Below are positions 9,049-16,455 of a DNA stretch of 64,000 bases, one piece after another (position 1 is the stretch's first letter; each line of letters opens with the position of its first letter). The position numbers and the translations under genes were made by a program. Below the pieces are notes generated by a model. It worked only from the letters and a program-made list of their open reading frames with translations, did not search any database and had not been told where the DNA came from. This stretch comes from Paractinoplanes brasiliensis. GTDB taxonomy: Bacteria > Actinomycetota > Actinomycetes > Mycobacteriales > Micromonosporaceae. The DNA lies in the NCBI RefSeq assembly GCF_004362215.1, contig NZ_SNWR01000001.1, positions 6,864,001 through 6,928,000 of the forward strand. The letters are read 5' to 3'.

Positions 9049-9585
9049 ATGCTGATCGCGACCGAACGGCTCGTCCTGCGGCGCTTCCGCCCGGGTGACG
9101 CGCCCGTGCTCGCCGCCTACCGGTCGGATCCGGACGTCGCCCGCTACCAGTCGTGGGACGCGCCGTTCCCGTTGCTGCGGGCCGAGACCGCCGTGGCCAA
9201 CTTCATCGCCTCCGATCCCGACAGGCCGGGCTGGTTCCAGTACGCCGTGGAGCGCACCGCCGACCGCGTGCTCGTCGGCGACGTCGCGGTCCACCTGCAC
9301 GACAACCTCCAGCAGGCCGAGATCGGATTCACCGTGGCCAAGGAGCACCAGCGGCACGGGTACGCCCGCGAGGCCGTGAGCGCCGTGCTCGACCGCCTGT
9401 TCCGGCTGCAGGGGCTGCACAAGGTGGCGGGGGAGTGCGACTCCCGCAACGTCGCGTCGGCCTCGCTGATGGAACGGCTCGGGTTCATCCGCGAGGGACT
9501 GCTGCGGCAGCAGACCTATATCAAGGGCGAGTGGACCGACGACCTCATTTACGGGCTTCTCTCCGACGAGTGGCTGCTCCGCTGA
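9049..9585 (+). CDS. GNAT family N-acetyltransferase (RimJ/RimL-like)
   Basis: A 178-residue GNAT enzyme. It opens with the RimJ/RimL-type motif LIATERLVLRRFRPGDAPVL. The acetyl-CoA loop is in VAKEHQRHGYAREAV (QRHGYA near residue 103), and the conserved C-terminal NVASASLMERLGFIREG follows. This subgroup acetylates protein N-termini or small amines; the substrate here is unknown. ATG 9049 agrees with the family N-terminus, although the frame stays open further upstream. Confidence 0.88.
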   Translation: MLIATERLVLRRFRPGDAPVLAAYRSDPDVARYQSWDAPFPLLRAETAVANFIASDPDRPGWFQYAVERTADRVLVGDVAVHLHDNLQQAEIGFTVAKEHQRHGYAREAVSAVLDRLFRLQGLHKVAGECDSRNVASASLMERLGFIREGLLRQQTYIKGEWTDDLIYGLLSDEWLLR

Positions 9586-9620
9586 CTTTCTTGTCGTACG
9601 GGTGTGGTTAGGTTCCCGGC

Positions 9621-10193
9621 GTGGATCTCGACGGATTCTGGGCGCTGATCGAGCGCAGCGCGCGCCAGAGAAATCAGGACGAGCGGGCCGACTGGCTGAC
9701 CGGGCAGCTGACCAGGCTGTCCCCGGCCGAGATCGAGGAATTCGAGATCCTGCACTACGGCCTGCGTGACCGCGCCGACACGTGGCACCTGTGGGGCGCC
9801 GCGGTCCTGGTCTGTGACGGCGCGTCCGACGACGGGTTCTGGTATTTCCAGGCGTGGCTGATCGGGCAGGGCCGCGAGGTCTTCGAGGCAGCCGTGGCCG
9901 ATCCCGACTCACTGGCCGAGGCGCCGGCGATCCGCGCGCTGGCCGGCCGCGACCCCGACGACTGGGCCGAGGACGAGTGGCCCGACTGGGAGCTGCTCGA
10001 CTACGTCGCCTCCGAGGCGTATGAGGAGGTCACCGACGGCGACGACCTCGACGACGCGCTCGAGGCCCGCGGCTTGCTCTTCCGCTCGTCGCCCGAGCCG
10101 AGCGACCCCCGGTTCGACCTCGGCGACCCGTCCGAGCGCCGCCGTCGCTACCCGCGGCTGAGCGCGCTGTTCGACCCCGTCCCGTCCCTGTGA
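9621..10193 (+). CDS. DUF4240-type protein of unknown function
   Basis: A 190-residue acidic soluble protein. It starts MDLDGFWALIERSA and contains WGAAVLVCDGASDDGFWYFQAWLIGQGREVF, an aromatic-rich core I associate with DUF4240 proteins, which are of unknown function. The GTG start at 9621 follows the acetyltransferase by 35 bp. The next gene begins 10 bp after its stop, so the three genes probably form one transcript ending at the hairpin at 10588. No catalytic motif is apparent. Confidence 0.65.
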   Translation: MDLDGFWALIERSARQRNQDERADWLTGQLTRLSPAEIEEFEILHYGLRDRADTWHLWGAAVLVCDGASDDGFWYFQAWLIGQGREVFEAAVADPDSLAEAPAIRALAGRDPDDWAEDEWPDWELLDYVASEAYEEVTDGDDLDDALEARGLLFRSSPEPSDPRFDLGDPSERRRRYPRLSALFDPVPSL

Positions 10194-10203
10194 GGAGACT
10201 CCC

Positions 10204-10587
10204 ATGGCGCACCGCAGCCGCTTGTCCACCATCCTGATCGACGTGCCCGCCGCCGAGACCGACGCCGCTGTCTCGTTCTGGTCGCGAGCGCTGGGCGTCG
10301 AGACCCGCCAGCCGCCGGGCGAACCCCAGTTCACCGGTCTGCGCGGGGCCCTGCCCGGGCTGACGCTCGCGATCCAGGCGATCGACGGGGACGCGCGCTA
10401 CCACGTCGATTTCGAGACCGACGACGTCGAGGCCGAGACGGCCCGGTTGATCGCGCTCGGCGCCGAGCAGGTCGACCAGTGGCTCGAGTGCCGCATCCTT
10501 CGCCTCCCGGGCGGGCAGCTGGCCTGTGTGATCCCGCGGCACAGCGACGACGAGACCTTCATGCGCCTGTCGAAGCTCTGGAACTGA
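10204..10587 (+). CDS. VOC/glyoxalase-superfamily protein
   Basis: A 127-residue single vicinal-oxygen-chelate domain: LSTILIDVPAAETDAAVSFWSRALGV (first beta-alpha-beta unit), YHVDFETDDVEAETARLIALGAEQV (second unit) and ILRLPGGQLACVIP. Members bind a divalent metal and act as dioxygenases, isomerases or resistance-type binding proteins; the His/Glu set seen here does not identify a substrate. A good ribosome site (GAGGAG) precedes ATG 10204. Confidence 0.85.
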   Translation: MAHRSRLSTILIDVPAAETDAAVSFWSRALGVETRQPPGEPQFTGLRGALPGLTLAIQAIDGDARYHVDFETDDVEAETARLIALGAEQVDQWLECRILRLPGGQLACVIPRHSDDETFMRLSKLWN

Positions 10588-10616
10588 CGAGGCCCCGCCG
10601 GGTGGGCGGGGCCTCG
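10588..10616 (+). terminator. Strong terminator hairpin
   Basis: CGAGGCCCCGCC pairs perfectly with GGCGGGGCCTCG over a 5-base loop, starting just inside the last codons' downstream edge of the VOC gene and followed by ATCTTGT. Confidence 0.85.
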
Positions 10617-10655
10617 ATCTTGTACGGGGTGCCTTGGTCCCGGTCGGTGCGGGCA

Positions 10656-11153
10656 TCAGCCGGCCCTGACCCGGTCGGTGAAGGCGCTCAGGTTGGTCAT
10701 CGCGCGGTCGACCCGCTCGTCCAGGCTGAGCGTCTCCTCGCGGCTGACCAGGCGCATCTTCGGCTTGCGCTTGCCCCGCAGATAGAGCGAGCAGGCCAGA
10801 TCCGAGCAGATGTACTGCCCGACGGTGTTGCCGTTGCGGCCCGAGGCGCCGGCGAGAGGCGCCACGAACAACGCCACCCCCGTCGCCGCGTGCTCGGTCA
10901 GGCAGACCTGACACATGCTCGACCGGAGCGAGTTGGCCTTGCCCGGCTCGGGCCGGCGCAGCACAACGCCGGTCGGCCCGTCCGGCCCCGGCACGACCAG
11001 CAGCGCCCGCAACGGCGCGGCCGGGTCGGTCCAGCCCAGAAAGTCCAGGTCATGCCAGGGCACCGGGCCGGCCGGCAGCTTGATCCGCCCGGCCTCGCCC
11101 TTGCTGCAGTTGACGAAGGAGCCCCGGATCTCCTTCTCGTCGAGTGGTTCCAT
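10656..11153 (-). CDS. FBP-type treble-clef zinc-finger protein (elongation factor G-binding-like)
   Basis: A 165-residue protein. The C-terminal half has the four-cysteine treble-clef MCQVC ... ICSDLAC followed by a basic LYLRGKRKPKMRL stretch. This matches the FBP/FusB-type zinc finger that in other bacteria binds EF-G and can protect against fusidic acid. The N-terminal half (LDEKEIRGSFVNCSKGEAGRIKLP, WHDLDFLGWTDP) also fits that family. Start ATG 11153 lies 10 bp after the stop of the acetyltransferase gene; ATG 11189 would overlap that gene. Probably an operon with it. Resistance function is inference. Confidence 0.78.
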   Translation of the reverse strand: MEPLDEKEIRGSFVNCSKGEAGRIKLPAGPVPWHDLDFLGWTDPAAPLRALLVVPGPDGPTGVVLRRPEPGKANSLRSSMCQVCLTEHAATGVALFVAPLAGASGRNGNTVGQYICSDLACSLYLRGKRKPKMRLVSREETLSLDERVDRAMTNLSAFTDRVRAG

Positions 11154-11163
11154 GGTCGCGAAG

Positions 11164-11700
11164 CTAACCGGCCCCACGACCTCGGTCATCCGGTTTACGC
11201 CTGCTGATGTGATGAACAATTCCCTCGAAGTCGGGCTCCGGATCGTCCGGCCGGAACCGGGCGGCCTCCGCACACCGCACACTGGCCACGTTCTCCGGTT
11301 CGATCCCCGCGGCGAAGAGCACGACGTCCGCGGTCTCGGGCGCCGCCGTCACAGCGAGCAGCGCAGCCGTCCCGTACCCCTGTCGTCGCCGCCCCGGATC
11401 GACCACGTAGGCGAGCCCCATCGACGGCCCCATTTCCACCCCCCACCGGTCGTAGACGTCACCGCCGATGTAGGCGACCGGCCGCCCTTCGTCGTCGAGC
11501 GCGACCCACGTGTGCTCCCGCAGCACGATCCGCCCGCGGAACTCCTCACCGATGCCGTGCCCCCGCATGCGCAGCCCCTGAGCCGGCCACTCCGGACCAC
11601 CCAGCCACCGTTGCACCTCCGGATCGGCGAACCACACCTGCACCGCCGGCAACAACTCCCCGGTGAACGGCACAAGCGTGACCCCGGGCAGCCCTCTCAT
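11164..11700 (-). CDS. GNAT family N-acetyltransferase
   Basis: A 178-residue acetyltransferase. The GNAT core is visible as HTWVALDDEGRPVAYIGGDVYD, then GLAYVVDPGRRRQGYGTAALLAV, where RRQGYG is the acetyl-CoA pyrophosphate loop, and ENVASVRCAEAARFRP. The frame is open upstream, but MRGLPGVTLVPFTGELLPAV matches the usual beginning of such enzymes. Substrate unknown. It is followed closely by the FBP zinc-finger gene. Confidence 0.8.
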   Translation of the reverse strand: MRGLPGVTLVPFTGELLPAVQVWFADPEVQRWLGGPEWPAQGLRMRGHGIGEEFRGRIVLREHTWVALDDEGRPVAYIGGDVYDRWGVEMGPSMGLAYVVDPGRRRQGYGTAALLAVTAAPETADVVLFAAGIEPENVASVRCAEAARFRPDDPEPDFEGIVHHISRRKPDDRGRGAG

Positions 11701-11945
11701 GGCCCGATTGTCGCGTCGCTGCTCGATGACCTCCACTGAGCTCGACGTTGTACTGAGAGCGTCGGTACTCGCGCGTCGGCAGGAGGTTCGCCGCCCCGGC
11801 GGTCCAGGAGTGTGGAACCCCGTCACCCATCGGCACTAGCAGCGTTGATTGTGCGGAACAGTCGTGCGCCCAGAAGGTTTCAGCATGGTTTGCCCGTCTA
11901 GCACGCCTATGCTAGCTTTGCACCGCCGCTGATGGGTGGACCTTG

Positions 11946-12035
11946 ATGCCTCAGCGTCTGCACGCCGATACCTACCTGATCCGTTCACGCATCCGCACCA
12001 GGCCCTGGCTCTTGAGCCAGGGCCTTCTTTATTGA
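11946..12035 (+). CDS. Putative 29-residue leader peptide overlapping a terminator
   Basis: ATG 11946 opens a 29-codon frame (MPQRLHADTYLIRSRIRTRP then WLLSQGLLY) ending in TGA at 12033-12035. Its last third is the terminator hairpin itself, and its stop is 18 bp before the next gene. Five Arg codons fall just before the stem. No clear ribosome site stands in front of it. The arrangement looks like ribosome-controlled attenuation, but translation is unproven and the peptide could be a chance frame. Confidence 0.4.
   Translation: MPQRLHADTYLIRSRIRTRPWLLSQGLLY
12000..12030 (+). terminator. Intrinsic terminator in the leader of the sigma-like gene
   Basis: AGGCCCTGGCT pairs with AGCCAGGGCCT over a CTTG tetraloop, followed by TCTTTATT. 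It is the most classical intrinsic terminator in the window and lies upstream of, not after, the gene starting at 12054, which suggests attenuation. Confidence 0.75.
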
Positions 12036-12039
12036 CTTC

Positions 12040-12053
12040 AGGAGGTAACCTCC
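12040..12053 (+). promoter_or_regulatory. Self-complementary strong ribosome-binding site
   Basis: AGGAGGT is a full anti-16S match 7-8 bases before ATG 12054. GGAGGTAACCTCC is also an inverted repeat that could fold the site back on itself, so initiation may be tuned by a small hairpin. Confidence 0.5.
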
Positions 12054-12533
12054 ATGACGACGCCACTTTCAGAGCGCGAAAAAGTGCAAGTGCGCAGCCT
12101 GCTGTATCTTGCATTGTGCGACAAGATTCCAGTGCGCACGCCGCCTGGAAGCGACCCTTCGGAACTCATCGTCAAGCTGGCCAAGGCATTCGAACCGCCG
12201 GATTTCGCCGAGGAACGTGACAGTGCGATCAATGCCGCGCTTCTCGCGGCCTGCAAATACCTGGTTCCCTGGTGGCGTGCGGCGTTCATTGACCCGAAGC
12301 GGCACGGCAAGGCCTTGGACCACCTTATGCAACGCCACGAGATGACGTGTCCGAAGATTCATCCAGCAGTGGTCGCACTTCCTTCAGATATGCACCGGTG
12401 GGTCTATCTCCTCTTTCGATTTCAGCGGTTCAACGAGGCAGATGCGCGAGAAGTTACCGGGATCGGTCGCGACGAGTTCAAGCGCCACTATCTCGAGGCC
12501 AGGGCGATGATCGGATCGCAATTTCGTCGTTGA
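12054..12533 (+). CDS. Sigma-factor-like protein of unknown family
   Basis: A 159-residue soluble protein with no family I recognise with certainty. The last 55 residues (LPSDMHRWVYLLFRFQRFNEADAREVTGIGRDEFKRHYLEARAMI) have the layout of sigma-70 region 4: a conserved Leu-Pro start, a helix, then a helix-turn-helix and a final helix with Ala-Arg. The N-terminal 100 residues do not show an obvious region 2. It is followed 18 bp later by a one-pass membrane protein gene, the usual order for a sigma/anti-sigma pair. Base composition is lower in GC than the neighbouring genes, suggesting acquisition. Function is inference. Confidence 0.6.
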   Translation: MTTPLSEREKVQVRSLLYLALCDKIPVRTPPGSDPSELIVKLAKAFEPPDFAEERDSAINAALLAACKYLVPWWRAAFIDPKRHGKALDHLMQRHEMTCPKIHPAVVALPSDMHRWVYLLFRFQRFNEADAREVTGIGRDEFKRHYLEARAMIGSQFRR

Positions 12534-12551
12534 TGTGATGTTAGGAGCGAC

Positions 12552-13448
12552 ATGGTGAATTTGCGACAGCGCCACCCAAGGAAGATCACCGAAAACCAGT
12601 TTCGGATTCTCCGTCTCGAAGCAGCCGAGGAATTACACGTTATCGGCCATCGGCTGTGGTTCGAAGGTGAACGGCTCATCGCCCCGGAATGCCTGCACAT
12701 CGCCGCTCGGTGTGGGTTGCCCGAGGCCGAGGCGGATGTCCTTGTCTGGCAGTCCACGGAGGAAAACGAAATTGACGACTGCTGTGATGCGCCGGTCGGG
12801 AAGCGGAGGGAACCGTCGAGGACAGGTCGGCGACTCGCGGCCGCAGCGATGGCCGGCGTCGCAGCCTTCAGCGGAGTGTTCGCATTTCACCAGGTGAACA
12901 ACGGACGACTGGTGTGGGGGGCGACTCCCGCGCCGCCGTTCAAGGAGTCTCTCGCGTTGCGCGAACCTCGCATATTTCCGCCGATCGACGCGCAGTTCTC
13001 CGCCGGCGCGTCATTGGAGGCGGCGTCCTCTGTATCGCCAGAACTCGAGGTCGACCTGAGCGTGTCGGACGAATGGGAGTACGTGGTCGCGCTCCAGTCG
13101 ACGGACGGCAAACAGACGTGCAGCTGGCGAATCATCGGGACGGCGGCCGATGGGCGGCCGGGGGCAATGCGCGTTCGGCTACGACCGGGCGAGCTGCAGA
13201 AGCAGGTCAACGTTCCGTCCGAGGGGTGGTCGAGCCTCTCGGTCTTCGCGGAGGTGCCCAGCTCGGCTCGTGAGTGTCAGGTTGTCGGCGGAAAATTCCT
13301 GCCGGTGGACCGGCCGCCAACAGCAAGCGCCCCTCCGCCGGCACAACTCAACGCGGTGGATGCCTTCACCGATCCGAGTCCGCCGCCTGATCGTCCACCC
13401 GGCGCGGCCGCGCCCTCGACGGCCATCCCCAGTCCCATGCCTTCCTGA
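12552..13448 (+). CDS. Single-pass membrane protein, possible anti-sigma partner
   Basis: A 298-residue protein: about 90 cytosolic residues (NQFRILRLEAAEELHVIGHR ... CLHIAARCGLPEAEADVLVWQ), a TM segment near residues 93-114 (RRLAAAAMAGVAAFSGVFAF), then a roughly 180-residue outer part that ends in a Pro/Ser-rich tail (PPTASAPPPAQ). The outer part has a beta-rich core with two Cys (TCSWRIIG, ARECQVVGG). This topology suits an anti-sigma factor or a sensor working with the preceding gene. No homologous family is recognised. ATG 12552 is chosen after TAGGAGC; GTG 12555 is equally possible. Confidence 0.6.
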   Translation: MVNLRQRHPRKITENQFRILRLEAAEELHVIGHRLWFEGERLIAPECLHIAARCGLPEAEADVLVWQSTEENEIDDCCDAPVGKRREPSRTGRRLAAAAMAGVAAFSGVFAFHQVNNGRLVWGATPAPPFKESLALREPRIFPPIDAQFSAGASLEAASSVSPELEVDLSVSDEWEYVVALQSTDGKQTCSWRIIGTAADGRPGAMRVRLRPGELQKQVNVPSEGWSSLSVFAEVPSSARECQVVGGKFLPVDRPPTASAPPPAQLNAVDAFTDPSPPPDRPPGAAAPSTAIPSPMPS

Positions 13449-13468
13449 TCACTGGTCCCTGCTTCTCC

Positions 13469-13508
13469 AGGGCGGTGCACGGAGTTCCACTCCGGACACC
13501 GCCCTTTT
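13469..13508 (+). terminator. Terminator after the sigma-like/membrane-protein pair
   Basis: AGGGCGGTG (13469-13477) pairs with CACCGCCCT (13497-13505), with a nested CGGAG/CTCCG stem and a TTTT end, about 20 bp beyond the stop at 13448. Confidence 0.75.
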
Positions 13509-13533
13509 CGTGTTCTACGAAAGGTGTTTGTCC

Positions 13534-13737
13534 GTGTCTGAGGAATTCAGCGGTTCAACGCGGTGGCGACGCAGTTCTCGTTGTATTTCGGATCATCACT
13601 GCGTGGAGGTGGCCAGGGTGGAGAGCGGGGTTCTCCTGCGCAACTCGCAGAAACCCGATGAAGTGCTTCGGTTGACCCCGGATCAGTGGCGCGACTTCCT
13701 GCGTATGGTGCGGTCGTTGCCGGGCGGGGGAAGGTAA
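13534..13737 (+). CDS. DUF397 domain protein
   Basis: A 67-residue protein with the DUF397 pattern: TRWRRSSRC, a second Cys in CVEVARVESGVLLRNSQKPD, and a final Trp-Phe unit (LTPDQWRDFLRMVRSLP). Such small proteins are abundant in actinobacteria and are normally encoded beside XRE-type (Scr1/WhiJ-like) regulators in toxin-antitoxin-like or developmental pairs. No such regulator adjoins this copy. Start GTG 13534 with AAAGG upstream. It directly follows a terminator, so it needs its own promoter or read-through, and its 3' end overlaps the convergent DUF6082 gene. Confidence 0.8.
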   Translation: MSEEFSGSTRWRRSSRCISDHHCVEVARVESGVLLRNSQKPDEVLRLTPDQWRDFLRMVRSLPGGGR

Positions 13738-14429
13738 GGTCGCGCGCCGCGGCGGCGGCAGCAGGGTGCCAGGCACGCAGTGCTGCTGCCGCGCGCCGGT
13801 TCTACCGCACGTGAAGGTGGTCCGGCTGCCTCCGCCGATCTGAACTCCGCATCCACCATTGCGAGGAAGCGGCGCCGTGTGCCGTGAGCGGCGCGCAATC
13901 GCCAGGTCCCGTACTGCCGCCAGTATGCTCGCGGAATTTCGCTGTCCGCCATGGAGCGGACATAGGCGCGCACGGCGCCGTCGCTGAGCTCCCCGCACTC
14001 CCATGCATAGAGCCATGTGGATATCACCATGTTGGTGTAGTAGAAGAGCCTCTCTTCCACGCCCTCCGGCGTAACCCGGGATCCCCAGCACTGCCCGTAC
14101 ACCGGGTCGTCCATGGCGGTCCGTAGGGCGTCGGCATGCATCTCTCGGGCCATGCGAATGCGCTCCTGCCGGATCTGCCGCCGCTGCACCAGCACCGCCA
14201 CGCACAGCGCCAACGCCGAGAACAGAGCCGCCGCCGGCCCGTACGACTGTCCAATATCGCCCAGCCGATTCCAGTCCGAGCCGCCGTCGTCGATGAGCCG
14301 CAGCAGCACCGGTGAAATCAGGACGGCTCCGGCGAGCAGCCCCACCAGAACGGTTGAAAGGAGCAACCGGGCGGTGCGCCCCAGCAGCGCGTATGTCATG
14401 TGCCCCTTGTTGACGGCCGGCAACTCCAT
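13683..14429 (-). CDS. DUF6082 family membrane protein
   Basis: A 248-residue protein with two N-terminal hydrophobic segments (LLLSTVLVGLLAGAVLISPVLL and YGPAAALFSALALCVAVLV). These flank the conserved GSDWNRLGDIGQSYG, and a helical cytosolic part follows (QRRQIRQERIRMAREMHADALRTAMDDP, VYGQCWG, YTNMVISTWLYAWE). This is the layout of DUF6082 proteins, which I know only as uncharacterised actinobacterial membrane proteins. ATG 14429 has GGAGGG in front. The last 40 residues are basic and Pro-rich and overlap the DUF397 gene head to head, so the natural product may be shorter in relatives. Confidence 0.7.
   Translation of the reverse strand: MELPAVNKGHMTYALLGRTARLLLSTVLVGLLAGAVLISPVLLRLIDDGGSDWNRLGDIGQSYGPAAALFSALALCVAVLVQRRQIRQERIRMAREMHADALRTAMDDPVYGQCWGSRVTPEGVEERLFYYTNMVISTWLYAWECGELSDGAVRAYVRSMADSEIPRAYWRQYGTWRLRAAHGTRRRFLAMVDAEFRSAEAAGPPSRAVEPARGSSTACLAPCCRRRGARPYLPPPGNDRTIRRKSRH
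13755..13792. terminator. Possible convergent hairpin inside the DUF6082 3' end
   Basis: GCGGCAGCAG (13755-13764) pairs with CTGCTGCCGC (13783-13792), 17 bp after the DUF397 stop. It lies within the open frame of the opposing gene, so termination here is uncertain. Confidence 0.35.
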
Positions 14430-14555
14430 GAATCCCTCCAAGTAATCTCACGGATACTCAGAGTGTCGGCAGTGTGCGCCACCCGACATGTCCCTGCGCC
14501 CGCTCAGAGACCCCTCCCGTACGGCCGGACGGTGGTTGGACGAATGGCGGCACGT

Positions 14556-15209
14556 CTAGCGGCAGGCCTTCATCCGGGAGCGGGCGTGACGGGTGTACGG
14601 CGCGCCCAGTTCGGCGGCGACGGCGAAGACCTCGTACGCCTGATCGGGCCGCCCGGTGCGCAGCAGGTGGTCGCCCAGGGTGATGCGGGTCTGCGGGTCG
14701 TCGGGGTCCAGCTCGATGGCGCGGCGATAGTAGTGCTCCGCCGCCGACCGGTCACGGGCCGCGCGTCCTCTGGTCTGGTAGAGCAGGCGCAGGTTCTCGA
14801 CGGCGATGAGGTGCTCGCCCGCGCCGAGGGCGGCCAGCGCGAGCCGTTCGGCCTCGTCGAGCAATTCCCGTACGGCGGTGTGGTCGTTGCGGTAGTACGG
14901 CAGGAAGCTGATCGACCGCCACGCCGCGCTGGCCAGGACGGGGCCGGGCGCGCCGGATTCCAGGAGGCGGACGGCCAGGGCGGCCCAGGGGGCGATCTCG
15001 TCCGGCGAGCGGTCGTGGCGTCCGTGATGGGCCGCCAGGTTGACGGCCGCGCTGATGCGTTCGGTGAGCGGCGCGCCGGTGTCGTGGGCGGTGGCGGCGT
15101 AGATCTCGTACATGGTAGGCGGGACGGGGAAGTCGTCCTCGCCGCGGGCCTTGAGGGCGGCGGTACGCCGCAGCCGGGTGTCGCGCGGTCCGTACGGGGC
15201 CGGAAGCAC
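14556..15209 (-). CDS. Tetratricopeptide-repeat protein at the end of the RiPP operon
   Basis: A 217-residue helical repeat protein. The clearest TPR units are AAEHYYRRAIELDPDDPQTR and LGDHLLRTGRPDQAYEVFAVAAELG near the C-terminus, with degenerate units before (LLDEAERLALAALGAGEHLIAVENLRLL). It begins 13 bp after the MFS exporter gene, so it is probably the last gene of the five-gene minus-strand operon. TPR proteins occur in other FxSxx-COOH peptide systems, which hints at a precursor-binding or export scaffold role, but this is inference. GTG 15209 is chosen; ATG 15113 is possible. Confidence 0.72.
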   Translation of the reverse strand: MLPAPYGPRDTRLRRTAALKARGEDDFPVPPTMYEIYAATAHDTGAPLTERISAAVNLAAHHGRHDRSPDEIAPWAALAVRLLESGAPGPVLASAAWRSISFLPYYRNDHTAVRELLDEAERLALAALGAGEHLIAVENLRLLYQTRGRAARDRSAAEHYYRRAIELDPDDPQTRITLGDHLLRTGRPDQAYEVFAVAAELGAPYTRHARSRMKACR

Positions 15210-15222
15210 GTGCGAAGGGGCC

Positions 15223-16455
15223 TCATCGGGACGGCGAGAGCTGGGAACGCGAGTCGACCGGGGCCGGGCGCAGCAGCCGGGTGCAGACCAGGGCCGCGGC
15301 CAGCATGGCGGCCAGCAGGATCCAGGCCGTGGTCTCGGCGCCCGCCGAGGCGAGCAGGTAGCCGCCCAGCACCGCGCCGATCGGGACGGCCCCGTCGGTG
15401 ATGACCGAGGCCGCGCTGACGATGCGGCCCAGCGCCGAATCGGGCACGGCCCGGGCCCGGTTCACGGTCAACGTCACCGCGACGACGGTGCCGACCGCGC
15501 CCACGCCGGCCCACGCGACCACCAGCACGACCGTGTGCGTGCTGACCGCGATCATCGCCAGCAGCACCGTCCACACCCAGACACAGCCCAGGAACAGGGC
15601 CCGCGGCGAGAACCGGCGTTCCAGGCGGGGCGCGGCGAGCGAGCCGAGGATGCCACCCACCCCGGCCGCGGCCAGGATCGCGCCGACCGTCCATGCCGGG
15701 CGGCCCTCGCGGGTGCCGATGACCAGGATCATCAGGATCACGCACTGGAACAGCATGTTCGTGAAGCCGGTGACGATCGCGGTCAGCCGCAGGTACGGGA
15801 TGCGCCACATCCAGACCAGCCCTTCGCCCATGCGCCGCCAGAAGCGCCTGACGCCGGGCGCGGACGGCGACGAGGGCCGCGGGTCGAACAGTTTCCGGGG
15901 CATGACGGCCAAGGTCAGCAGGCAGAACACGTACGAGAAAGCATTGAAGAGGAACGGCGCCCAGCGGGACAGGTCGAAGAGCGCACCCCCGACCGCGCGC
16001 CCGGCCAGGATGCCGATCGGCTGCTCGGCCTCCAGGAACGAGAAGGCCACCGTACGTTCGCGCTCGTCGACTACGTCGCGGACCGCACCCACCTCGGCGA
16101 TGCCGAAGACCACGAACGCGGAGCCCTCGAGCACGGCCGCCACCACCAGGATGACGGCGAGCCCGCGCAGGTCGAGCACCGACGCCAGCAGCACGGCGGT
16201 CGTGGCCGCCAGACCCACCGCCTGCGCTGCCAGCATGAGCAACCGCCGGTTGACGGTGTCGGCGAGCAGCCCGGCCGGCACCTGCAGGATCAGCGTGGGG
16301 ATGGTGGCGGCGAACGCTACCCAGCCCGCCAGTTCGGGCGAGTCGAACAGGGCCAGAGCGAGCAGCGGGTACGCGAGGCGGACACCGGCCGTGCCGACGA
16401 GCGAGAGCGCGTTGCCGCTCCACAACGCCAGGAACCGCCGATTCTGCAGGATCAC
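15223..16455 (-). CDS. MFS transporter of the RiPP operon
   Basis: A 410-residue, twelve-helix MFS protein. It begins MILQNRRFLALWSGNALSLVG, has the TM2-3 motif-A variant AGLLADTVNRRLL, and a central loop KLFDPRPSSPSAP. GTG 16455 overlaps the stop of the hydroxylase-like gene by GTGA, so translation is coupled; an upstream frame extension lies inside that gene and is ignored. Position in the peptide operon suggests export of the modified peptide and/or self-protection. Substrate unproven. Confidence 0.85.
   Translation of the reverse strand: MILQNRRFLALWSGNALSLVGTAGVRLAYPLLALALFDSPELAGWVAFAATIPTLILQVPAGLLADTVNRRLLMLAAQAVGLAATTAVLLASVLDLRGLAVILVVAAVLEGSAFVVFGIAEVGAVRDVVDERERTVAFSFLEAEQPIGILAGRAVGGALFDLSRWAPFLFNAFSYVFCLLTLAVMPRKLFDPRPSSPSAPGVRRFWRRMGEGLVWMWRIPYLRLTAIVTGFTNMLFQCVILMILVIGTREGRPAWTVGAILAAAGVGGILGSLAAPRLERRFSPRALFLGCVWVWTVLLAMIAVSTHTVVLVVAWAGVGAVGTVVAVTLTVNRARAVPDSALGRIVSAASVITDGAVPIGAVLGGYLLASAGAETTAWILLAAMLAAALVCTRLLRPAPVDSRSQLSPSR

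Noticed and set aside
11836..12114. 92-codon minus-strand frame over the leader region
   Set aside because: It runs through the terminator and the strong plus-strand ribosome site, with no start signal.
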